A DNA stretch of 64,000 nucleotides. It comes from an uncultured Sutterella sp. (GTDB lineage: Bacteria; Pseudomonadota; Gammaproteobacteria; Burkholderiales; Burkholderiaceae_F). The notes under the pieces are model-generated. The model worked only from the letters and a program-made list of their open reading frames with translations, was not told the DNA's origin and ran no database searches. Both the position numbers and the translations under genes were made by a program. Each line of letters opens with the position of its first letter. Position 1 is the stretch's first letter. Of the stretch, positions 1 to 8,687 are shown piece after piece. The DNA lies in the NCBI GenBank assembly GCA_900542805.1, contig UQOW01000006.1, positions 16,250 to 80,249 on the forward strand, given 5' to 3'.

Positions 1-423
1 AAGCATCCGCTTGCCGACCTCATGGCTGCATGCCGACGCTATTTAGCCGTCGCGCCCCGGGACTTTATTACCTTTGAGTATTTGCTCCTGGGCGGTGTGA
101 ACGACACCGATGCGATGGCGTATCGATTGATTGACCTGGTACGGGACGTCCCTTGTAAGTTCAATCTCATTCCCTTTAACGCTTTTCCCGATTCGGGTCT
201 TAAGGCGCCCGATGAGGACCGCATCACGGCGTTCGCGCAGATTCTGAACGGCGCGGGCATTGTGACGACCGTGCGGCGTCGCCGGGGCGATGACATTGCC
301 GCGGCGTGCGGGCAGCTCGCCGGGGAAGTCAAAGACAGAACACGCCGGGCCGAGCGCTTGGTGATTCAAAAAGAAGAGGCGGCTGACCTATTTGCCGCGA
401 CGAAAAAAGGGAGTCGGCAATGA
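1..423 (+). CDS. rlmN: RlmN, 23S rRNA/tRNA adenine-C2 methyltransferase, C-terminal part
   Basis: The frame is open from base 1, so this is the 3' end of a gene that begins outside the window. It matches the C-terminal third of RlmN, the radical-SAM enzyme that methylates C2 of A2503 in 23S rRNA and A37 in some tRNAs. Visible family landmarks are YLLLGGVNDTD, FNLIPFN and RRRRGDDIAAACGQL, whose Cys is the methyl-carrying catalytic cysteine of the family. The stop overlaps the ispG start (ATGA), which implies translational coupling. The rlmN-ispG-hisS order is common in beta- and gammaproteobacteria. Confidence 0.93.
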   Translation, partial: KHPLADLMAACRRYLAVAPRDFITFEYLLLGGVNDTDAMAYRLIDLVRDVPCKFNLIPFNAFPDSGLKAPDEDRITAFAQILNGAGIVTTVRRRRGDDIAAACGQLAGEVKDRTRRAERLVIQKEEAADLFAATKKGSRQ

Positions 424-1655
424 GGGCAATCTTTTTGCCGCGCCGCAAAACCGCTCTTGTTCGTGTCGGCGACGGGGACAAAGCGGTTCGAATCGGCGGT
501 CTCTCACCGATTCTGTTGCAGTCGATGACAAACACACCCACTGAGGATGTTTCCGAGACGGTAAGGCAAGTCACGGAGCTTGCTCGTGCCGGAAGTGAGC
601 TTGTGCGCATGACGGTCAATACGCCGGCTGCCGCGCGCGCCGTTCCGTTGATTCGTGAGGCGCTTGAAAAAGCCGGGTGCTTCGTGCCTTTAGTGGGCGA
701 CTTTCACTATAACGGGCATAAGCTGCTCAGAGCAGAGCCCGCGTGTGCGCAGGCCCTGAGTAAATACCGCATCAACCCGGGTAACGTCGGTAAAGGTGCC
801 TTACACGAAGAAAACTTTGCAACGATGATCGAGACGGCCTGCCGGTATGGGAAAGCCGTGCGCATCGGCGTTAACGGCGGGTCGCTTGATAAGGAACTTT
901 TGGAAAAGCGCATTGCCGAGGGACGCGAAACCGGGAAAGAGGCCCGAGATGTTTTCCTCGATTGCGTTGTCGAAAGCACTTTGGCAAGTGCCCGCGAGGC
1001 GCTTTCGCTCGGACTCAAAGAAAGCCAACTTGTGCTTTCGGCTAAGGTAAGCGACGTTCCCGATTTGCTTTACGTGTACCGAAAGCTTGCTGATGCTTCG
1101 ACCGTTCCCTTACACGTGGGCCTTACGGAAGCGGGAATCGGCACCAAAGGGTTAGTCGCAAGTACGGCAGCGCTTTCAATCCTTCTTTCTGAAGGAATCG
1201 GCGATACGATTCGTGTGTCGATTACGCCGGAACCCGGAAAATCGCGCACCGAAGAGGTCCTCGTCGCGCGTGAAGTCTTACAAAGCCTCGGGATGCGGCG
1301 CTTTTGTCCGCTTGTCACTTCGTGCCCGGGATGCGGAAGAACCAATAATGCGCTCTTTGAGCGTTTGGCTCAGGCAACGCAAGAGTTTGTCGCGCGCCGG
1401 GGACCGGCGTGGAAAGAGTCGGCTCCCGGGTCCGAGAGCATGCGTATTGCCGTCATGGGCTGCGTCGTTAACGGCCCGGGGGAGGCGAGTAACGCCGATA
1501 TGGGCCTTAGCCTCCCGGGACGCGGCGAAGCGCCCGTGGCGCCCGTTTTTGCCGACGGGAAAAAGATTGCTGCATTAAAAGGCGAGAATATAGAGGCCGA
1601 TTTTCAAGCGCTTATCGAGCAGTACGTCGCGAAACGCTGGTCCAAGAAAGCTTAA
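420..1655 (+). CDS. ispG: 4-hydroxy-3-methylbut-2-enyl diphosphate synthase (IspG/GcpE)
   Basis: This 411-residue protein is the penultimate enzyme of the MEP isoprenoid pathway, converting MEcPP to HMBPP with a [4Fe-4S] cluster and flavodoxin or ferredoxin as reductant. The cluster ligands are visible in the C-terminal part: CPGCGRTNNALFE and, further on, MGCVVNGPGEASNADMG. The N-terminal TIM-barrel portion contains PILLQSMTNTPTEDV and GDFHYNGH. It is somewhat longer than the E. coli enzyme (about 372 residues), as is usual in betaproteobacteria. The start codon overlaps the rlmN stop. Confidence 0.97.
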   Translation: MRAIFLPRRKTALVRVGDGDKAVRIGGLSPILLQSMTNTPTEDVSETVRQVTELARAGSELVRMTVNTPAAARAVPLIREALEKAGCFVPLVGDFHYNGHKLLRAEPACAQALSKYRINPGNVGKGALHEENFATMIETACRYGKAVRIGVNGGSLDKELLEKRIAEGRETGKEARDVFLDCVVESTLASAREALSLGLKESQLVLSAKVSDVPDLLYVYRKLADASTVPLHVGLTEAGIGTKGLVASTAALSILLSEGIGDTIRVSITPEPGKSRTEEVLVAREVLQSLGMRRFCPLVTSCPGCGRTNNALFERLAQATQEFVARRGPAWKESAPGSESMRIAVMGCVVNGPGEASNADMGLSLPGRGEAPVAPVFADGKKIAALKGENIEADFQALIEQYVAKRWSKKA

Positions 1656-1672
1656 ATAAGTGGTGGTAAACG

Positions 1673-2959
1673 ATGGGAAACGCCAAAATTACCGGTATCA
1701 AGGGCATGAACGACATGCTCCCCGATCAGACTCCCGTTTGGGAGCGCTTTGAAGCGGCGGCGCGCCAAGCGGCCGCAAGCTACGGGTACCGACAGATTCG
1801 CACGCCGATTTTGGAGTCGACGGCGCTCTTTTGCCGCGGCATCGGAGAGGTGACCGATATTGTCGAAAAGGAGATGTACTCTTTTGAAGATAGTTTGAAC
1901 GGGGAAAAGCTCACGCTTCGGCCCGAAGGGACGAGTGCCGTCGTGCGCTCGGCCATCGAGCACAACTTAACCTATAACGCTCCGCAACGCCTGTGGTACT
2001 TCGGACCGATGTTCCGGCACGAGCGTCCGCAGCGCGGCAGGTACCGTCAGTTCTACCAATTCGGGTGCGAGGCCTTGGGGTTTGCAGGGCCCGATATCGA
2101 CATAGAGCTCCTTGCGATGACGCATCGCTTGTGGAAGATGCTCGGCATTGACGCCGCACTTGAGCTTAATAGCCTCGGAGCCGCTCCCGAGCGCGCCGAG
2201 CATCGCAAGGCCTTGATTGCCTATTTAACAGAGCACATCGACCTTTTAGACGAAGACGCGAAGCGGCGCTTGACGACTAACCCCCTTCGCATTCTCGATA
2301 CGAAAAATCCGGCGATGCAGGACCTGGTGGCACAGGCTCCGAAACTCATTGACTTTTTGGGTCCGGACTCCTTGACGTTTTTAAAAAATCTGGAAAAAGG
2401 GCTTTCGTCTTTAGGGATTGACTACACAATCAATCCCCGCCTTGTACGCGGTCTTGATTACTACAACCACACGGTTTTCGAATGGACAACCGATAAGCTC
2501 GGAGCCCAAGGGACGATTTGCGGGGGCGGGCGGTATGACTCCTTAATCGGAATCCTCGGCGGGCGCGAGACGCCTGCGGCCGGTTTTGCCATGGGAGCCG
2601 AGCGTGTCATTGAACTCATGCAAGAGGGCGGAAAAACCTATGAGACGCCCTTGTGTCGCGTGTACATCGCACATCAGGGAGGGGAAACGGAACTTGTTGC
2701 CCGCGCAATCGGCGAGCGCTTGCGCGATGCCGGGATTTCGACCGTCGTGCACGCGGGAAGTACGTCCTTTAAGTCGCAGATGAAGCGAGCCGATGCGTCG
2801 ATGGCCACCTGGGTTGTCATCGCCGGACAAGAGGAACTGGCGAGTCACGCCGTTTCCGTCAAACGCTTGCGTGATGAGGTCGGAGGGCAGGTTTTCGATG
2901 AACAAAAACGCATTTTGATTGACGAAATTGAAACAATTGTGCGTTCGGATACCTTCTAG
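1673..2959 (+). CDS. hisS: Histidyl-tRNA synthetase
   Basis: A class II aminoacyl-tRNA synthetase of 428 residues, close to the family norm. Class II motifs are clear: motif 2 around FGPMFRHERPQRGRYRQFYQFG, and the histidine-specific segments LVRGLDYYNHTVFEW and GGGRYDSLIGILGG. A C-terminal anticodon-binding domain follows from about residue 330. It starts 17 bases after ispG, and the purine-rich GGTGGT just upstream can serve as ribosome binding site. It probably belongs to the same transcript as ispG. Confidence 0.97.
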   Translation: MGNAKITGIKGMNDMLPDQTPVWERFEAAARQAAASYGYRQIRTPILESTALFCRGIGEVTDIVEKEMYSFEDSLNGEKLTLRPEGTSAVVRSAIEHNLTYNAPQRLWYFGPMFRHERPQRGRYRQFYQFGCEALGFAGPDIDIELLAMTHRLWKMLGIDAALELNSLGAAPERAEHRKALIAYLTEHIDLLDEDAKRRLTTNPLRILDTKNPAMQDLVAQAPKLIDFLGPDSLTFLKNLEKGLSSLGIDYTINPRLVRGLDYYNHTVFEWTTDKLGAQGTICGGGRYDSLIGILGGRETPAAGFAMGAERVIELMQEGGKTYETPLCRVYIAHQGGETELVARAIGERLRDAGISTVVHAGSTSFKSQMKRADASMATWVVIAGQEELASHAVSVKRLRDEVGGQVFDEQKRILIDEIETIVRSDTF

Positions 2960-3004
2960 AGCGCTTTCCTACGGTAGGATACGTTCGTTTTAGGAAAAGA
3001 CACT

Positions 3005-3640
3005 ATGGCATACGATTTAGAAGAACAAGAGTCACTGGACCAACTTAAGGCGTGGTGGGAAAAATGGGGCACACCCATTACGGCGGTCATCACCGTGGCC
3101 TGCCTGGCATTTGCCGGCTACAACGGCTATCGGTACTATGAAAAAAATCAGGGCGCCAAAGCAACGGCTGCCTACGTGCAACTGCAAAACGCCGTTGTCA
3201 TGGACGAAAAGAAAAACATCAAGTCCTTGTCCGAGGGCCTGATGAAAGAGTACCCCAAGCACGTGTTTGCCTCGCTTGCGGCGTTTTCTCGCGCGGCAGC
3301 AGCGGTCAATGAGGGGGACTTAGAAGGGGCGAAAAAAGCCTTAACCTGGGTCATCGAAACCGGGAAACGTCCCGAATACGCGACGCTCGCGCGGGTGCGG
3401 TTGGCCGGGGTTGATTTAGATCTCGGTAAGCCCGAAGAGGCTCTTTCCGTCTTAAAGGGCATCGAGCCCCCCGAAGGCGATGTTGTGATCTATCAGGACC
3501 GCCTCGGAGACGTTTACTACGCGTTGGGCGACAGGGAAAACGCCCGCAAGGCTTGGAAGGCCTCTATTGAAGCCGATAAACGCGTCAATATCCTCACGCC
3601 TTTCGTGACGATTAAACTCGAGTCCTTGCCCGCCGAATAA
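3005..3640 (+). CDS. yfgM: YfgM-type tetratricopeptide membrane protein
   Basis: A protein of 211 residues with a short cytoplasmic N-terminus (DLEEQESLDQLKAWWEKWGT), one membrane segment at about residues 20-40 and a periplasmic TPR-like region. The first segment is the hallmark of the YfgM/DUF2133 family. In E. coli YfgM associates with SecYEG and the chaperone PpiD at the translocon exit. The neighbours hisS and bamB are the same as in E. coli and other proteobacteria, which supports the call. Confidence 0.9.
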   Translation: MAYDLEEQESLDQLKAWWEKWGTPITAVITVACLAFAGYNGYRYYEKNQGAKATAAYVQLQNAVVMDEKKNIKSLSEGLMKEYPKHVFASLAAFSRAAAAVNEGDLEGAKKALTWVIETGKRPEYATLARVRLAGVDLDLGKPEEALSVLKGIEPPEGDVVIYQDRLGDVYYALGDRENARKAWKASIEADKRVNILTPFVTIKLESLPAE

Positions 3641-3669
3641 CGGGGGCAAAGACTCATCGGGAGATGGGT

Positions 3670-4818
3670 ATGACAACACTGCGACACGGTCTCGGACCGG
3701 TTCTTTGCGCGGCAGCCGCATTCGTCCTGACGGCGTGCTCCTCGACAAGTACGAGAGAGCCCGCGGAACTGACGAAAGTGACGCCTCAATTTCAAGTAGA
3801 AAAGGTTTGGAGCGTTTCTCTCGGAGATAATCGTGCGGGGTTGCTCACACCGTCTTTAACGTCGACGGGAATTTACGCCGCCGGCGCCTCGTCGCTTTAC
3901 AGGATTGATCCGGTAACCGGAAAAACCCTCTGGGAAGTTCCCGTTCACTCAACCGTGACGGCCGGGGTCGGGAGCGACGGCCACACGGTGGCGCTCGGAA
4001 CGGCCTCGGGCCTGCTTGCGGTTTACGATGAAACCGGTAACGCTTTGTGGTCGGCCAAATTAAGTGCCGAGATGGTCACGCCCCCGCTCGTCGGTGCCGG
4101 GGTTGTTCTCGTGCGCACGTCCGATACGCGCATCTCGTGCTATGACGCCGTCTCGGGCGAGCGTCGCTGGCGTTATCAGACGCAATCGCCGGCTTTGTCG
4201 CTTCGCGTGGCCCGCGAGATGCGGTTTTCGCCCGCCGGGGTCCTTGTCGGAGAAAATTCTGGGCGTCTACTAGCTTTAGATGCGACCGGGAAACCTGTTT
4301 TTGAAATCCCTGTCTCGGAACCTAAAGGGACAACGGAAGTCGATCGCCTCTCGGATGTTGTCGGAGCTCCGATGGTCGATGCTACGCTCATGTGCGCGGC
4401 CTCCTACCAAGGGCGCGTCTTGTGCGTCAGCGCCGAAGACGGACATATGGTCTGGACGCGGCCTGTGGATGCCGTTTCAGGACCTGTGACCGACGGCTCT
4501 TACGTGTATGTGACGGCGTCTGACGGTGCGCTTTACGCCTTCGATCACGATACGGGAACGCCTGCTTGGACCAATTCCGAGTATCGATGGCGGTCCGTGA
4601 GTGCCCCGGTTGTCACAAGCGGGGGCCTGGCGTTCGGCGACTACGACGGAATCGTCAGTTTCCTTGACCCGACAACCGGCCGAACCGTCGCACGCTCGCA
4701 GATTCCCGGCGCCAGTGTCAGTGCGCCGGTTCCTTACGACGGCGGTGCGCTTTTTCAAACCAATGAGGGCAAACTCGTGTTCCTGCGGCCTGCGTTGCCG
4801 CAAAATGCTTTGAAGTAA
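3670..4818 (+). CDS. bamB: Outer membrane protein assembly factor BamB
   Basis: A beta-propeller lipoprotein of the BAM complex, which inserts beta-barrel proteins into the outer membrane. The N-terminus is a lipoprotein signal with the lipobox LTAC followed by SSTST. The rest is a series of PQQ-like blades with repeated motifs such as LYRIDPVTGKTLWE, LYAFDHDTGTPAW and VSFLDPTTGR. Two in-frame ATGs lie six bases apart; the second (3670) is chosen because GGGAG sits about six bases before it. About 382 residues, normal for the family. Confidence 0.95.
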   Translation: MTTLRHGLGPVLCAAAAFVLTACSSTSTREPAELTKVTPQFQVEKVWSVSLGDNRAGLLTPSLTSTGIYAAGASSLYRIDPVTGKTLWEVPVHSTVTAGVGSDGHTVALGTASGLLAVYDETGNALWSAKLSAEMVTPPLVGAGVVLVRTSDTRISCYDAVSGERRWRYQTQSPALSLRVAREMRFSPAGVLVGENSGRLLALDATGKPVFEIPVSEPKGTTEVDRLSDVVGAPMVDATLMCAASYQGRVLCVSAEDGHMVWTRPVDAVSGPVTDGSYVYVTASDGALYAFDHDTGTPAWTNSEYRWRSVSAPVVTSGGLAFGDYDGIVSFLDPTTGRTVARSQIPGASVSAPVPYDGGALFQTNEGKLVFLRPALPQNALK

Positions 4819-4829
4819 AACGGTACGGT

Positions 4830-6161
4830 ATGCTTCCGGTCATTGCTCTTGTCGGCCGACCCAATGTCGGCAAGTCGACGCTTTTTAATCGCTTAACGCG
4901 CACGCGCGATGCCATCGTGGCAGACTTCTCCGGTCTGACGCGCGACCGCCAATACGGGGAAGGTCGCGTGGGTCCTTGCCCGTACATTGTCATCGACACA
5001 GGGGGCTTTGAACCCGTAAAGGGCGAGGGGATTGTGCGCGAGATGGCCCGGCAGGCCGAAGCGGCCATTGCCGAGGCCGATATCGTCCTTTTTCTCTGCG
5101 ATGCCCGGGCGGGCTTAACGCCCCAAGACGAGCGCATCGCACGGCGCTTGAGAACGACCGGGCGAGAAATTCACCTTGTTGTCAACAAAGCCGAAGGCCT
5201 TGATGAGCGCCATACGGCTGAATTTCATGAATTGGGCCTTTCAGATCCCGTCCGAATTTCCGCGAGTCACGGGGGAGGCGTTGCCGCCCTCATGAATGCG
5301 GTATTAACGCCCTTTGTCAGTCGCGAGCCTGAAGAGGAGGCCGAGGAGGACGGCCGCATTAAGGTCGCCGTGGCCGGGCGTCCCAATGTCGGAAAATCCA
5401 CGCTCATTAATGCCCTGATCGGTGAGGAGCGCCTGATTGCCTACGACATGCCCGGCACCACGCGCGATGCCGTTCGGGTGGATTTTGAATCGGGAGAGAA
5501 CCGATTTACTCTCATTGATACGGCGGGCTTAAGAAAGAAAAACAAGGTCTTTGAGACGGTCGAAAAGTTTTCGGTCGTCAAAACCCTTCAGGCCATCGCC
5601 GAGGCCAACGTCGTGATTTTGGTTCTCGATGCCGTCGACGGCATTACGGCTCACGATGCGCACATCGCCGCCTATGCCTTAGATTCCGGGCGGGCTCTTG
5701 TGGTGGCCGTCAATAAGTGGGACGGCCTCGATTCGTACGAGCGGTCGCGAGCCGATATCGACATCGAGCGCAAGTTCCGTTTCTTAAGTTGGGCGCGCTT
5801 TGTCCATATTTCGGCCAAAAAGAAAAACGGATTAAATCACCTGATGCGCGCTGTGCGCGAGGCGTACGATGCAAGCTTTGCTAAGCTGCCGACTCCCAAG
5901 CTCACACGGGCGCTTTTGGAGGCAACGGCCCAGCAACTGCCGGCCCGTGCCGGTCGTGTGAGACCGAAACTCCGATATGCCCATCAGGGCGGACAAAATC
6001 CACCGGTGATTGTCATTCACGGGAACAGTCTGGAAGCGGTATCTGAAAGCTACAAGCGGTACTTGGAAGGGTTTTTCCGTGATAAGTTCAATTTGGCGGG
6101 AACGCCCTTAAGGCTTGAGATGAAAACCTCCAAGAACCCGTATGCTAAGAAGGTTAGTTAA
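4830..6161 (+). CDS. der: Ribosome-associated GTPase Der (EngA)
   Basis: An essential GTPase of 443 residues with two tandem G domains and a KH-like C-terminal domain, needed for 50S subunit maturation. Both P-loops read GRPNVGKSTL (near residues 8 and 187). The DxxG motifs are DTGGF and DTAGL, and the guanine-specificity motifs are VNKAE and VNKWD. It begins 11 bases after bamB. This is the last clearly chromosomal housekeeping gene before the mobile region; its final bases overlap a convergent gene remnant. Confidence 0.97.
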   Translation: MLPVIALVGRPNVGKSTLFNRLTRTRDAIVADFSGLTRDRQYGEGRVGPCPYIVIDTGGFEPVKGEGIVREMARQAEAAIAEADIVLFLCDARAGLTPQDERIARRLRTTGREIHLVVNKAEGLDERHTAEFHELGLSDPVRISASHGGGVAALMNAVLTPFVSREPEEEAEEDGRIKVAVAGRPNVGKSTLINALIGEERLIAYDMPGTTRDAVRVDFESGENRFTLIDTAGLRKKNKVFETVEKFSVVKTLQAIAEANVVILVLDAVDGITAHDAHIAAYALDSGRALVVAVNKWDGLDSYERSRADIDIERKFRFLSWARFVHISAKKKNGLNHLMRAVREAYDASFAKLPTPKLTRALLEATAQQLPARAGRVRPKLRYAHQGGQNPPVIVIHGNSLEAVSESYKRYLEGFFRDKFNLAGTPLRLEMKTSKNPYAKKVS

Positions 6162-6336
6162 TCGGGTACCGGACGTCTTCTTTCAGGTAACTGAAGACCG
6201 CCTCCTCAAAATGCTTCGGGGTCGTGCCGTTATCTAAGCTCAATCCCTTTTTACCGTTCGAATCGGTGAAAGTTTCGAACGCCGCTTCGGGCACAAAGAA
6301 TCCCGAGAATAAGTAAACCTTGCGCCGACGGGACTG
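6154..6336 (-). pseudogene. C-terminal remnant of an unrecognised gene beside der
   Basis: In the frame ending TAA at 6154-6156, the minus strand is open for about 60 codons and reads like a natural protein end (KVYLFSGFFVPEAAFETF, then a KKGLSLDNG segment and a terminal KEDVRYPIN). There is a TAG just upstream (6337-6339) and no start codon with a ribosome site. It overlaps the last codons of the DUF4400 gene in another frame. My reading is a gene truncated when the mobile region arrived. I do not recognise the family, and chance openness is possible. Confidence 0.35.
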
Positions 6337-6805
6337 CTAGGCCCAGCGGAAGAGTAAGCGTCGCTACAAAGGCCGCCGAGAGAAAAATCGCAAGCCTTAC
6401 GGCAATCGAATAGCGATTGGGGGAATACGCTTCGTAGCGATCAATGGCTTCGCAGCGCGCGAGCAACCCGTCGGCAAGGACCGCGGCAAACGCTAAGGCA
6501 TAAAAGCACCAAAGGCTTTCATAGACCGTCAGGCGCGCAAGAAATAGGCGGTAGGAAAGCGTGAGCTTTAAGAAAACGTCATCGAAGGGAAGTGTATTCA
6601 AAAGACTTTTGACAAGGCGTGCGAGTTCGGCCTGACCGAGCCAGGCGGCCAGGGCCTCTGAGGGGAGAACGCTTTGTAAGGGCCCCATACTCCGAAGGGC
6701 TGCAAGCGAGGCCCCGTAGGCGCCTACCTCGAAGGTGCACGCGGCGGCAAGAACACATCCGGTAAGAAAAAGGACACTGACCGTTACAACGCGAGCGATG
6801 CTCAT
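6251..6805 (-). CDS. DUF4400-like integrating-element membrane protein
   Basis: About 184 residues with an N-terminal hydrophobic segment, a central soluble part and further hydrophobic segments towards the C-terminus (about 95-115 and 145-180). Size, membrane pattern and position directly after the coupling protein resemble the DUF4400/TraJ-like proteins that follow traD in SXT/R391 and IncA/C elements. The start at 6805 is chosen because AAGGAGG lies four bases before it. The last 25 or so codons overlap the possible gene remnant next to der, so the native end is uncertain. Confidence 0.6.
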   Translation of the reverse strand: MSIARVVTVSVLFLTGCVLAAACTFEVGAYGASLAALRSMGPLQSVLPSEALAAWLGQAELARLVKSLLNTLPFDDVFLKLTLSYRLFLARLTVYESLWCFYALAFAAVLADGLLARCEAIDRYEAYSPNRYSIAVRLAIFLSAAFVATLTLPLGLAVPSAQGLLILGILCARSGVRNFHRFER

Positions 6806-6815
6806 GGGGACCTCC

Positions 6816-8678
6816 TTAAATCGGGAATCGATCCTCACCCGTTAAAACCGGAACGCGCCCCTTGACGATCGTTGCTCCGGCAAGCGAAGCAAAGTATTCG
6901 GTATTGGGAAGGCGTCCGAGCCAAGAGGCCTCCAAAAGGGGTTCACGCTCGCTCGTTTCGCGACGCGTAAAGCCGGAAGAAAACCGCCCGGGGGCATCTG
7001 AGGCACTTTGGCTCACGAGCCCTGTTGTCGTTGAAGCAATCTTCGTGCGCCCGAAGGTTTCGATGGCAAAGCGCGCCGTCTCAAGGTCCTTCGTGCGAAG
7101 CGCAATGAGATTATTGAAGTTTCCGAGAGCCATGCGTGCGGCAGCCTCGCTTTTAAGACGCGCCGTCAGGTCGCTCACGGTTTGCATCGCACAGGTCGTG
7201 CGAATGCCTGCTTCCGCGCCTTTATTGAGGATTTCGATTAACGCCTCGCTCATGGCGTTCGAAGCCTCATCGATAAATAGGTGAATGCGCGTGGGCGTTT
7301 CGCGCGTGTTGTAGCGGGCGGCGGCAAGACCTGCGAGGTCGGCCAAAAGAAGCGTTGCGACGGAGCTTGCCGTAAAGGAATCGGCCAAGGCGTCGGTCGC
7401 AACGTACAAAACGCCCCGGGTCTTAATCAGGTGATTTAAGCTTGTGATCGGTCGCAAGGGGTCATCGGCGGTCGGGGAAAGGCTTTCTCCTAAGGGCCCT
7501 GCCGTCAGGCTCGTTAAAAGCGGCAGGAGACCTGCAATTAATTTGGCTTCATGGTCAGGGTCGGCCGCCAAAAGCGAGAGCGCCTCTTTAAAGGGAAAAG
7601 CAGAAGCTTTATCCTCCGTCAGAAGCGACTCAAGAACGCTTTGAAGTTGTTCGCGTTCACTGCGTTTCCCGGTCAGGGTCATTTGTTCGAGTAAGTAACT
7701 TCGGCCGAAGTGGTAAGAAGCCGTTCGGAAAACCAGATCTTGCGGGCCGCTCGCAAGGGCCTCGGATAGGGTCACTAAGGTAATGGGTTTCCCGGAAACG
7801 CGTAGTAGGGACGATGCCGTATAGACGGCCTTCCACGCAAAGGCAACGAAGGGCCCGGTTTCGTTCAGGCACCACGTGATGCGGCTCGCAATTTCCGAAA
7901 GGCGCCCGTAGTTGGCTAAAAGATTCATGCGCACTCCCACGTCGGACGCCGGGTGAAAGACTAGGGGCGGCGCGCGCCCTGCAAGGTCCGTCGCTCTTTG
8001 TAGGGCAGCGAGTGTTCGGGGACTGTTTTTCGGATCGATAATAAGAACCGTCTCGCCCCGAAAAATCGCTTCGCTGATAAGAAGCGTTAATAAGACCCCT
8101 TTACCTGATTGCGTGGTCCCGACAATGAGCGTGCCGCCGTCGGCCGCTTTCTCCGTCAATAGGACGGGCGTCTCGCTCGGGCCGATGCCGTGCAACCACC
8201 CTTGACCGATGGCGTTCGCTTTTTTGCCGCGGGTGCCGGTCAAAAGGGCACGCAAAAAGGTAGGAATCTTGTAAGGGTCTAAGGGCGCGTCCGTGAGGCG
8301 ATAGGCGGTGTTGGCAAGTTCCGGTGTCCAGACAAAGCCGCGCCCGAGATAAACAGAGCCGGCCGGGATGCGCTTCACAAGCCTAAAAAGACGCACGGAG
8401 CTTAAAAACTGCACAGGAAAACCGGCAAGGGCGGCCCGTGCACGAAGCCGCGAGAGTGCCTGAGTTGCACGAATCAAAGCGAGAAGAAAAAGAAGGAGGA
8501 CGGCAATTACCACGGGAAGCGCCTCCTCAGGCGGTACGGGAAGAGCAAGAAAAGAGGAAAAATCAAGTGCCGGAAGATTTTCTTGCAAGGCAAAGGCGAC
8601 CGGAATCGTCAAAAAAAAGGCCGCTAAGAGGGGTCCGGTCGGGCTTAAGAAAAGGGAATTTTCCGAGGGGTTTTTCAT
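6816..8678 (-). CDS. traD: TraD/VirD4-type conjugative coupling ATPase
   Basis: A 620-residue type IV coupling protein that would link the DNA-relaxase complex to the secretion channel at the inner membrane. Two N-terminal membrane segments (about residues 10-28 and 50-70) precede the ATPase domain. The Walker A motif is GTTQSGKG (about residue 190) and the Walker B region is IHLFIDEASNAMSEAL, followed by a TraM-recognition-like segment with CAMQTVSDL. AAGGA sits seven bases before the start. The gene lies 9 bases after the upstream unknown gene and 10 before the DUF4400 gene, so one operon is likely. The order resembles traI-traD-traJ of R391-like elements. Confidence 0.88.
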   Translation of the reverse strand: MKNPSENSLFLSPTGPLLAAFFLTIPVAFALQENLPALDFSSFLALPVPPEEALPVVIAVLLLFLLALIRATQALSRLRARAALAGFPVQFLSSVRLFRLVKRIPAGSVYLGRGFVWTPELANTAYRLTDAPLDPYKIPTFLRALLTGTRGKKANAIGQGWLHGIGPSETPVLLTEKAADGGTLIVGTTQSGKGVLLTLLISEAIFRGETVLIIDPKNSPRTLAALQRATDLAGRAPPLVFHPASDVGVRMNLLANYGRLSEIASRITWCLNETGPFVAFAWKAVYTASSLLRVSGKPITLVTLSEALASGPQDLVFRTASYHFGRSYLLEQMTLTGKRSEREQLQSVLESLLTEDKASAFPFKEALSLLAADPDHEAKLIAGLLPLLTSLTAGPLGESLSPTADDPLRPITSLNHLIKTRGVLYVATDALADSFTASSVATLLLADLAGLAAARYNTRETPTRIHLFIDEASNAMSEALIEILNKGAEAGIRTTCAMQTVSDLTARLKSEAAARMALGNFNNLIALRTKDLETARFAIETFGRTKIASTTTGLVSQSASDAPGRFSSGFTRRETSEREPLLEASWLGRLPNTEYFASLAGATIVKGRVPVLTGEDRFPI

Positions 8679-8687
8679 CGGTAGTCC

